Shown here in pieces: positions 26,103 through 33,056 of a DNA stretch of 64,000 bases. Under the pieces are notes generated by a model, which was not told the DNA's origin, did not search any database, and saw nothing but the letters and a program-made list of their open reading frames with translations. This DNA is from Myxococcales bacterium. GTDB lineage: Bacteria; Myxococcota_A; Polyangia; Nannocystales; Nannocystaceae. The stretch is from contig JACKDV010000019.1 in the NCBI GenBank assembly GCA_020633315.1, positions 62,001 to 126,000 on the forward strand, given 5' to 3'. Position 1 is the first letter of the stretch. Each line of letters starts with the position of its first letter. A program made the translations under genes and the position numbers.

Positions 26103-27152
26103 ATGGACCTCATCGACCTGGGCTACGGCCCCGACCTCCATCATGCCTTCTCCTCGCTGTCGCGACCCGATCTCCGGCCGGCGCGCGTGATCCGAGAGGA
26201 TCGCGGCCGACTGCTGGTCGACGACGGAGCGGGGCCCCGCCCGGCGGAGCCGCTGGGTCGGCTGCGGCAGGCCGACCCGCTGCAGTGGCCCGCGGTCGGC
26301 GACTGGGTCGCGCTCGCGCCGATCGACGACGGGCCCTCGCTGGTGCACGCCGTGCTGCCGCGTCGCAGCGCCTTCGTGCGCGGCCAGGCCGGCCGACGCG
26401 ACGCGCCGCAGTGCGTGGCGGCCAACGTCGACACCGTGCTCGTGGCCATGGCCCTCGATGGCGACCTCAACCTCCGCCGGCTCGAGCGCTACCTGGTGCT
26501 GGTGCTCCGCAGCGGGGCGGCCGCGGTGGTGCTGCTGACCAAGGCCGACCGCTGCGCCGACCCGGCGGCGGCGCGCGAGCGCGTGGCATCGGTGGCCGGT
26601 GACACCCCCATCCACGTGATCTGTGCCCCGCGCGACGAGGGCCTCGACGCGCTCGCGGGCTCCCTGCACCGGGGCACCACGGTGGCCCTGGTGGGCTCGT
26701 CCGGCGTGGGCAAGTCCACGCTGATCAACCACCTGCTGGGGCACGAGCGGATGGCGACCGGGGTCGTGCTCGACGACGGCCGCGGGCGTCACACCACCCG
26801 GAGTCGACAGCTCGTGGTGCTCCCGGGAGGCGGCTGCCTCATCGACACGCCGGGCATGCGCGAGCTCCAGCTATGGGGCGAGGAGGACGACCTCGACGCG
26901 GGCTTCGCCGACATCGACGAGCTGGCCGCCGGCTGTCGATTCCGCGACTGCGAGCACGAGTCCGAGCCGGGCTGCGCCGTGCGTGCCGCGGTGGACGAGG
27001 GACGCCTCGACCCCGAGCGCCTGGCCAGCTTCGCCAAGCTGCGCGCCGAGCTGCGAGCCCACGCCGAGCGCAGCGATCCCCAGGCCCGTCGTCGGCAGGG
27101 GCGTCGCTTCGCCAAGATGGCGACGCAGGTGCAGCGGCTCAAGCGACGCTGA
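26103..27152 (+). CDS. rsgA: Ribosome small-subunit biogenesis GTPase RsgA
   Basis: The 349-residue protein shows the circularly permuted GTPase order of RsgA. An OB domain (about 20-95) comes first, then G4 (LLTKADR), G5, G1 (VGSSGVGKSTLINHLLG), G2/switch I and G3 (LIDTPGMRELQLWG). The C-terminal zinc site is CRFRDCEHESEPGC. RsgA helps mature the 30S subunit and releases late assembly factors. The start MDLIDLGYGPDL fits the family; the longer upstream frame is Arg/Ser-rich and unlikely. It is monocistronic here and convergent with the sigma factor gene. Confidence 0.95.
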   Translation: MDLIDLGYGPDLHHAFSSLSRPDLRPARVIREDRGRLLVDDGAGPRPAEPLGRLRQADPLQWPAVGDWVALAPIDDGPSLVHAVLPRRSAFVRGQAGRRDAPQCVAANVDTVLVAMALDGDLNLRRLERYLVLVLRSGAAAVVLLTKADRCADPAAARERVASVAGDTPIHVICAPRDEGLDALAGSLHRGTTVALVGSSGVGKSTLINHLLGHERMATGVVLDDGRGRHTTRSRQLVVLPGGGCLIDTPGMRELQLWGEEDDLDAGFADIDELAAGCRFRDCEHESEPGCAVRAAVDEGRLDPERLASFAKLRAELRAHAERSDPQARRRQGRRFAKMATQVQRLKRR

Positions 27153-27180
27153 GCGGGGCCGGCCAGCCGCCGCTCCCGTC

Positions 27181-27194
27181 GGCGCCCGGGCGCC
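27181..27194. terminator. Palindrome in the rsgA/sigma convergent gap
   Basis: GGCGCCCGGGCGCC is a perfect 14-base palindrome midway between the convergent stops at 27152 and 27227. It can form a GC-rich stem on either transcript. There is no T-tract, so bidirectional termination is only inferred. Confidence 0.35.
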
Positions 27195-27226
27195 CCCCAG
27201 ACCGTGGGCGAGGCGAGCACGGGCCC

Positions 27227-27934
27227 TCAGCCGCGGACCGCCTCGATCACCGCGCGCAGCTCGTCGTCGATCTCGGCATCGGAGGAGACGGTCTGGGCGA
27301 CCTCCTCGCGGAGGGCGGTGCCGAAGCGGGTGCGCAGGCGGTGGACGGCCACGCGGGCGTTGGCCTCGCTCATGGCCAGGCGCTCGGCCAGCTCGCGATA
27401 GCGGGGGGTGTCGGCGTCGAGGAGGAACGGCTCGAGGGCGTCGAAGCGGGCGGCCTGGCCGTCGCCGTCGTAGCGCTCGCGCAGGCGCTCACGAGCGCGA
27501 CGGAGGATCTCCTCGGCCCAGGCCCGGGCGTAGGCGTCCTCGGGGGTCCGATCGTCGCGCAGCTCGACCAGGCCCTCGGCGTCTTGGCGGTCGATGGCCA
27601 GCGGCACGGGAGCCTGACCGCCGCCGCGCTTGAGCGTGGAGGCCCGGGCGCGCTCGTTGGCCAGGTAGTGGCGCAGCGCTCCCAGCAGGTAGGAGCGGAA
27701 GCGTCCGCGCTCGCGATCGACCCCGGCGATGGTCGAGCCGCTCAGCAGGGAGGAGAGGAAGCCCTGCACCAGATCCTCGGCGTCCTCGGGGGACAGGCCG
27801 TCGCGCCGCAAGAAGGCATAGAGCGGGCGCCAGTAGGCCGCGCACAGCTCGTGCAGCGCCTGGCGAGGAGACTCGGCGCCCCTCGCCGCCCCGAGCACCA
27901 CGCTCCAGCGGGTGGTGGGGAAGTGGCCGGCCAT
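27227..27934 (-). CDS. ECF-type RNA polymerase sigma factor
   Basis: The 235-residue protein starts MAGHFPTTRWSVVLGA, a signature of a sigma group common in planctomycetes and myxobacteria. Sigma region 2 is visible in YWRPLYAFLRRDG, SPEDAEDLVQGFLSSLL and GRFRSYLLGALRHYLANER. Region 4 is RYRELAERLAMSEANARVAV followed by HRLRTRFG. No anti-sigma gene is adjacent. Members of this group are often linked to Ser/Thr kinases; here the nearest kinase is about 3 kb away. The ATG at 27934 has neither a good Shine-Dalgarno nor a clear -10. Confidence 0.88.
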   Translation of the reverse strand: MAGHFPTTRWSVVLGAARGAESPRQALHELCAAYWRPLYAFLRRDGLSPEDAEDLVQGFLSSLLSGSTIAGVDRERGRFRSYLLGALRHYLANERARASTLKRGGGQAPVPLAIDRQDAEGLVELRDDRTPEDAYARAWAEEILRRARERLRERYDGDGQAARFDALEPFLLDADTPRYRELAERLAMSEANARVAVHRLRTRFGTALREEVAQTVSSDAEIDDELRAVIEAVRG

Positions 27935-28068
27935 CGGGCGTAGGGTGACACGGAACGGACGGCCGTGTCCCAGGCGTTGCGATGGGCGCCGCGCCTCGCC
28001 GTGAGCCGTGAGCCGCAATCGTTTCGCCCCGGCCGACGAGGGCGCGCGACTATGCTGCGTCGCCGACG

Positions 28069-28962
28069 ATGACCGCTCGTCCCGATGCCAGCCGGAGCCT
28101 CCGCCGTGCCCTCGCCGCCCTGCTGATCTTCGTGGGAATCGGGGGCATCGCCGGAGGCATCGGCCTCGTCTCGGATCCCAGCGGCGCCGCGGTGGGCATG
28201 AGCACCGACGCGCTGCGCGGCAGCCCGTTCCCCGACTACCGGGTGCCCGGCCTGGTGCTGCTGCTCGTCAACGGCGTGGGGAGCATCGCGGCCGGGGTGC
28301 TGGCGCTGCGACGCCCTCGGCTCGGCCCGCGGGTCGGCCTCGCCTTCGGGGGCGTGCTGATCGCCTGGATCGCGATCCAGGTCGCGATCATCGGCCTCAT
28401 CCACTGGCTGCAGCCGGCGTACCTCGGGCTGGGCACGCTCGAGTGCGTGCTGGCGCTGGCCCTGCTCCCCGTCCCCACGCGGCCCGAGGACCCGGCCGCG
28501 CGAGCGCGTCGCCCCGCTGCGCTGAGGCTCGTGCTGGTGCTGCTCGGCTTCCTCGGGCTCACGGCGCTCGGCGGAGGAATCGAGATGCTCGTGTACCCGC
28601 ACGGCAGCCCCTACGTGCCGGCGGCATGGCTCGATGGCCTGCCGCTGGTCGACTCCTGGCGGGTGCCGGGCCTGATCCTCGGCGGCGGGCTCGGCCTGGG
28701 CTCCCTGCTGGTGGGCTACGGTCTGCTGCGGAGGCCCCGCTGGCGATGGCTCGACGGGCTCGAGCGCCGGACCAGGCACCACGGCTCGTGGCTCGGCACC
28801 ATGCTGCTGGGCGCGGGCCTCGTGGCGTGGATCGGGGTGGAGCTGGTCCTCATCCCCGAGCGCTCGGCCATCGAGGCCCTCTATGCCGCCATCGGGGTGG
28901 CGCTGGTCCTGCTGCCCTGGGCCCCGTCCGTACGGCAGCATCTCGAGCCACGTCGCAGCTAG
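28069..28962 (+). CDS. Polytopic membrane protein with an internal duplication
   Basis: The 297-residue protein has about eight membrane helices and no recognised enzyme motif. The two halves look like repeats. Residues 15-105 contain GGIAGGIGLVSDPSG, then FPDYRVPGLVLLLVNGVGSI; residues 150-245 contain GGGIEMLVYPHGS, then DSWRVPGLILGGGLGLGSLL. Each half has one longer loop before the RVPGL helix. This is a four-helix unit doubled in tandem. The gene stands alone between the sigma factor and ligA, and its function is unknown. Confidence 0.7.
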   Translation: MTARPDASRSLRRALAALLIFVGIGGIAGGIGLVSDPSGAAVGMSTDALRGSPFPDYRVPGLVLLLVNGVGSIAAGVLALRRPRLGPRVGLAFGGVLIAWIAIQVAIIGLIHWLQPAYLGLGTLECVLALALLPVPTRPEDPAARARRPAALRLVLVLLGFLGLTALGGGIEMLVYPHGSPYVPAAWLDGLPLVDSWRVPGLILGGGLGLGSLLVGYGLLRRPRWRWLDGLERRTRHHGSWLGTMLLGAGLVAWIGVELVLIPERSAIEALYAAIGVALVLLPWAPSVRQHLEPRRS

Positions 28963-29079
28963 GCCCGACCCACGTCCTCGCATTCTGCGGTGAGCCGTGG
29001 GGACCCGCCTCGCGAGCGATCGCGCCCCGTGCTCGGGGCGGCGGTTCGGGGGTATCCTCGGCCCCGGACGACGCCGCCG

Positions 29080-31125
29080 ATGAATGCCGAACAGATCGAG
29101 GCCCGCCTGTACGAGCTCGACCGCGACGAGCTGGTACGGCTCATCACCCAGGCCAATGCCGAGTACTGGGACGACCACGCGCCCACCCTGCCCGACCCGC
29201 TGTACGACCGGCTCGTGGAGCGGCTGCGCACGCTCGATCCCGACGCCGCGATCCTGAGCAGCATGGGCCCGCAGGCGCCCTCGGGCCCGCTGCTCGACGC
29301 GGACGAGGCGGTGCGCCTGCCCCCCGAGGAGCGCTTCGGCCACGCGGTACGCCACGCCCGACCCATGCTCTCGCTCGACAAGGCCTACTCGGCCGAGGAG
29401 GTGCAGGCCTGGGCCGAGAAGCTCGAGGGCGACATGATCGTGATGCCCAAGCTCGACGGCATCGCCTGCAGCATCCGCTACGACGCCCAGGGCCGCCTGG
29501 AGCTGGCCGCCACCCGCGGCTCGGGCACCGAGGGCGAGGACATCACGGCCAACGTGCTCGAGATCGGCTCGGTGCCCGCCCAGCTGCCCCCCGGCCACGG
29601 CCCGGTGGAGGTGCGCGGCGAGATCTTCATGCGCCTGTCGGTGTTCCAGCGCTTCAAGGACGAGTTCTCCAACCCGCGCAACCTGGCCGCGGGGGCGATC
29701 CGCAACAAGGACCGCGCCAAGGCCCGCGCGTTCTCGCTGAGCTTCGGGCCCTACGACATCATCGAGGACGGGCTCCGCAGCGAGCGCGAGAAGGTGGCGC
29801 GCCTCGCCGAGCTGGGGATCCCCTCGGTCGACTGCGTGTTCGTCGATCGCGAGGGCATCGCCCGGGCCTTCGACGACCTGTCGCGCCGCCGGGCCGAGCT
29901 CGACTACGAGATCGACGGCGTGGTGTACCGGGCCGACCGCGTCGACGAGCAGGAGCGCCTGGGAGCCACCGCCCACCACCCGCGCTTCGCCATCGCCTAC
30001 AAGTTCCAGGGCGACAGCGGCGAGACCACCCTGCACGACGTGGACTGGGGGGTCTCGCGCACCGGCACGATCACCCCGATGGCGATGCTCGAGCCCATCG
30101 AGCTGAGCGGCGCGATGATCTCCCGCGCCGGCCTGCACAACCTCAACGTCTTCCGCGCCCTGGGCCTGACCAAGGGGGCCAAGGTGGAGGTCACCCGCCG
30201 CGGCGGGGTGATCCCGCACGTGGAGCGGGTGGTCACCCCGGGCCCCGGCGGGCAGGCCTTCGAGATCCCCGAGCAGTGCCCGGCCTGCGGCAGCCCGGCC
30301 GTGATCCGCCAGAAGCGGGACGGCGAGTTCCTGCAGTGCTCCAGGCCCGAGCAGTGCGTGGTGGCCCGCCTGCGCGAGCTCGAGCACTTCGCCAAGGTGG
30401 TCGACATCCAGGGCTTCGGGCCCAAGATCGTCGCCGCGGTGTCGGAGGCGGGACACCTGAGCACGCCGGCCGACTACTACCGCCTGCGCCTGGAGGATCT
30501 GGTCAAGCTCGAGCGCCTCGCCGAGCGCAGCGCCCAGAACCTGCTCGACCAGGTCGCGGCCCACCGCACGATCCCCCTGCCCGTGTTCCTCGAGTCGCTG
30601 GGCGTCGATCACCTCGGGCCGCAGAACGCCCAGCTCATCGCGGGCGAGCTGCGCAGCCTCGCCGCCATCCGCAGCGTGCAGCGCGAGCGGCTGATGGAGG
30701 TCAAGGGGATCAAGGAGGCGATCGCCGACGCGATCATCGACGGCATCGCGGCCCGCCGCGCGATGATCGACGAGCTGCTCAAGGAGGTCACGGTGCCCGA
30801 CGAGGCCGCGCCGGTGGCCCCCGCCGAAGGCACCGCCCCCGGGCCGCTGGCGGGGCGCAGCTTCGTGTTCACCGGCACCCTCGAGGCCCTCGACCGCAAG
30901 GCGGCCCAGAAGCGGGTGCAGGCCCTGGGTGGCGAGACCCCCTCGGGGGTGAGCAAGGGCCTGAGCGTGCTGGTGGTGGGCGCGGGCAAGGGCGCCAAGT
31001 CGAGCAAGCAAAAGAAGGTCGAGACGCTCGTCGAGGAGGGCGCGACGATCGAGATCATGAGCGAGCAGGACTTCCTGGCCATGGTCGAGGCGGCGGAGAA
31101 GGGCACCGCGGAGAAGGGCACATGA
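29080..31125 (+). CDS. ligA: NAD-dependent DNA ligase (LigA family), divergent
   Basis: The 681-residue protein has the LigA domain order. The NAD-binding Ia domain contains DELVRLITQANAEYWDDHAP. The adenylation domain has the active Lys in VMPKLDGIACSIRY, with GTEGEDITANV and VEVRGEIFM. It is followed by an OB fold, a four-Cys zinc finger (CPACGSP...CSRPEQC), helix-hairpin-helix repeats (IQGFGPKIV, VKGIKEAI) and a BRCT domain (GRSFVFTGTLEALDRKAAQK). Positions that are usually conserved differ, for example YYxxDxPxxxDxxYD reads YWDDHAPTLPDPLYD, so a second housekeeping ligase may exist elsewhere. Its last four bases (ATGA) overlap the start of the sulfite-oxidase-like gene. Confidence 0.9.
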   Translation: MNAEQIEARLYELDRDELVRLITQANAEYWDDHAPTLPDPLYDRLVERLRTLDPDAAILSSMGPQAPSGPLLDADEAVRLPPEERFGHAVRHARPMLSLDKAYSAEEVQAWAEKLEGDMIVMPKLDGIACSIRYDAQGRLELAATRGSGTEGEDITANVLEIGSVPAQLPPGHGPVEVRGEIFMRLSVFQRFKDEFSNPRNLAAGAIRNKDRAKARAFSLSFGPYDIIEDGLRSEREKVARLAELGIPSVDCVFVDREGIARAFDDLSRRRAELDYEIDGVVYRADRVDEQERLGATAHHPRFAIAYKFQGDSGETTLHDVDWGVSRTGTITPMAMLEPIELSGAMISRAGLHNLNVFRALGLTKGAKVEVTRRGGVIPHVERVVTPGPGGQAFEIPEQCPACGSPAVIRQKRDGEFLQCSRPEQCVVARLRELEHFAKVVDIQGFGPKIVAAVSEAGHLSTPADYYRLRLEDLVKLERLAERSAQNLLDQVAAHRTIPLPVFLESLGVDHLGPQNAQLIAGELRSLAAIRSVQRERLMEVKGIKEAIADAIIDGIAARRAMIDELLKEVTVPDEAAPVAPAEGTAPGPLAGRSFVFTGTLEALDRKAAQKRVQALGGETPSGVSKGLSVLVVGAGKGAKSSKQKKVETLVEEGATIEIMSEQDFLAMVEAAEKGTAEKGT

Positions 31126-31817
31126 GCGACGAGGACGACAAGCGGGCGCGGGTGGTGGCCGCGCGCATGAAGCTGCGCGAGCGCTTCGAGGCCAAGATGG
31201 CCGCCACCCCCAGCCTGGCCGACGACCGACCCATGGGCGAGGGCCCGCCCAACCGCCACGGCATGCCCAGGGTGCCGCCCGGGCAGTACGTGACCAAGAA
31301 GTGGCCGGTGCTCGACCTGGGCAGCAAGCCGCGGATCGATCTCACCACCTGGGCCCTGCGGGTGGAGGGCGAGGTGGAGCGGCCGCTGCGGCTGTCGTGG
31401 ACCGAGCTGCGGGCCCTGCCGCAGGTGACCGAGGCCAGCGACTTCCACTGCGTGACCACCTGGTCGCGCATGGACATGCAGTGGACCGGCGTGCGCCTGG
31501 CCGAGGTGCTGGCGATGGCCGAGCCCAGCGAGGCGGCGGCGTTCGTGTTCTTCACCGCGGCCGACGGCTACACCACCAACCTCCCGCTCGAGGAGGCGCT
31601 CAAGAGCGACGTGCTGCTGGGCCACACCGTGGACGGCGAGGCGCTGCCGCTGGAGCACGGGGGACCGCTGCGGGTGATCACGCCGCAGCTGTACGCCTGG
31701 AAGGGCTCCAAGTGGATCGAGCGCATCGAGCTGCTGGCCCAGGACCGGCTGGGGTTCTGGGAGCAGCGGGGCTACTCCAACACCGCCCACCCGTGGCGCA
31801 ACGACAGGTACTCATGA
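31122..31817 (+). CDS. Sulfite oxidase-like molybdopterin oxidoreductase
   Basis: The 231-residue protein is a single molybdopterin domain of the sulfite oxidase fold. It reads PPGQYVTKKWPVLDLG, then the molybdenum-ligand Cys in DFHCVTTWSRMDMQWTGV, DGYTTNLPLEEAL, HGGPLRVITPQLYAWKGSKW and DRLGFWEQRGYS. There is no Tat signal and no heme or dimerisation domain, so it is a short cytosolic form; the physiological substrate of this subfamily is not established. It is translationally coupled on both sides by ATGA overlaps, to ligA upstream and to the lipoprotein downstream. Confidence 0.92.
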   Translation: MSDEDDKRARVVAARMKLRERFEAKMAATPSLADDRPMGEGPPNRHGMPRVPPGQYVTKKWPVLDLGSKPRIDLTTWALRVEGEVERPLRLSWTELRALPQVTEASDFHCVTTWSRMDMQWTGVRLAEVLAMAEPSEAAAFVFFTAADGYTTNLPLEEALKSDVLLGHTVDGEALPLEHGGPLRVITPQLYAWKGSKWIERIELLAQDRLGFWEQRGYSNTAHPWRNDRYS

Positions 31818-32905
31818 TGACGCATCGATGGATGATGATGATCGGGCTGGGCTCGCTGCTGGCCTGCGACGCGCTGGGCGGCGGCGAGGACGGAGCCGAC
31901 GCCGCGGCCAAGACCGAGGTCGCACCGGCCAAGGTCGACGCCGAGAAGGCGCTGGCCGAGACCGAGGCCGAGGCCAAGGCCAAGGCCAAGGAGGCCGAGG
32001 CCAAGGAGGCCGCGGAGGGAGAGACGAAGGCCGCCGCACCCGACGAGACCCCCGACAAGGTCGTCGTGGAGGAGACCCACACCCCGGTCGAGCCCGAGCT
32101 GGCTCCCATGTCGCGGCCCGAGCCTCCCTTCGTGGCGCTCGCTGCCCCGCCCTTCGCCCAGACCCTTCGCCGCGAGGCGCCGGTGACCCAGGGTCCCCGG
32201 CCCACGCTCGAGAAGATCGCCGACAAGCGCAACGCGATCATCGACGAGGACGCGTGGTTCCGGGACCTCGGCCTGCGCATGCCCACCTGGGAGATCCCCA
32301 ACCCCTTCACCGGGGCGCCGGGCGACCTGCCGCCGGAGATCCCCGCCACCTACCAGGGCGTGCCCATCGCCAAGGCGATCGACGGCGGGGACTTCAGCAT
32401 CGCGTTCCACGCCGCGGACCGCCTCGACGTGCACCAGCTGGTGGTGCGCAACAAGGCGGGCGACGTGATCGCGGCCTTCGACCTCGAGGCCTACCGCAGC
32501 ACCCCCAAGGACGATCCCGCCGAGGCGATGTTCATCAACCAGGAGCTGCGCTGGGCCGAGGTCCGCGACGGGGTGCTGCTGATCTGCTCGGGCCACCGCA
32601 CCTACGCCAAGAGCTCGGGGGGCCTCAACGCCTTCATCACCGCGCTCGAGCTGAGCACGGGCGAGCTGCTGTGGCAGAGCGCCCCGCTGGTCTGCAACTC
32701 GGGCGACTTCCTGGTGCGCGACGGCTGGATCATCACCGGCTATGGCTTCACCGCCGAGCCCGACTTCCTGTTCGTGCTCGACGCCAAGACCGGCGAGCAG
32801 GTGGAGAAGATCAAGGTCAAGAGCGGCCCCGAGGTGATCCTGGAGAAGGACGGCAAGCTCTACGTGCGGACCTACGACCGCAACATGGAATTCGAGCTGC
32901 GGTAG
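31814..32905 (+). CDS. Lipoprotein with PQQ-like beta-propeller segment
   Basis: The 363-residue lipoprotein starts MMTHRWMMMIGLGSLLA, with the lipobox Cys in LLACDA. A low-complexity Ala/Glu/Lys coil (about residues 30-80) links to the mature domain. The C-terminal part shows PQQ-like repeats: ALELSTGELLWQSAP, VLDAKTGEQVEKIKVKSG and EKDGKLYVRTYDRN. A role in outer-membrane assembly (BamB-like) or redox sensing would be speculation. Start ATG 31814 overlaps the oxidoreductase stop (ATGA); ATG 31817 is an alternative. Confidence 0.75.
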   Translation: MMTHRWMMMIGLGSLLACDALGGGEDGADAAAKTEVAPAKVDAEKALAETEAEAKAKAKEAEAKEAAEGETKAAAPDETPDKVVVEETHTPVEPELAPMSRPEPPFVALAAPPFAQTLRREAPVTQGPRPTLEKIADKRNAIIDEDAWFRDLGLRMPTWEIPNPFTGAPGDLPPEIPATYQGVPIAKAIDGGDFSIAFHAADRLDVHQLVVRNKAGDVIAAFDLEAYRSTPKDDPAEAMFINQELRWAEVRDGVLLICSGHRTYAKSSGGLNAFITALELSTGELLWQSAPLVCNSGDFLVRDGWIITGYGFTAEPDFLFVLDAKTGEQVEKIKVKSGPEVILEKDGKLYVRTYDRNMEFELR

Positions 32906-33056
32906 GCGGGGCCGACCCGCGCGCTCCCGGTCGTCGCGCGCCCCCGCCGAGGCCCGCGCCGCAGGGGCGTCACGACCATCGCGACCGTCGCGGGCTCCGG
33001 CCGCGTCACGATCGAGCGTTCACAAAGCCGGGCACCCGACGTCAACCAGGGACGTC

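Noticed and set aside
27742..31011. About 1089-codon minus-strand frame antisense to ligA and the membrane protein gene
   Set aside because: Same compositional signature and no domain; the plus-strand ligA is unambiguous.
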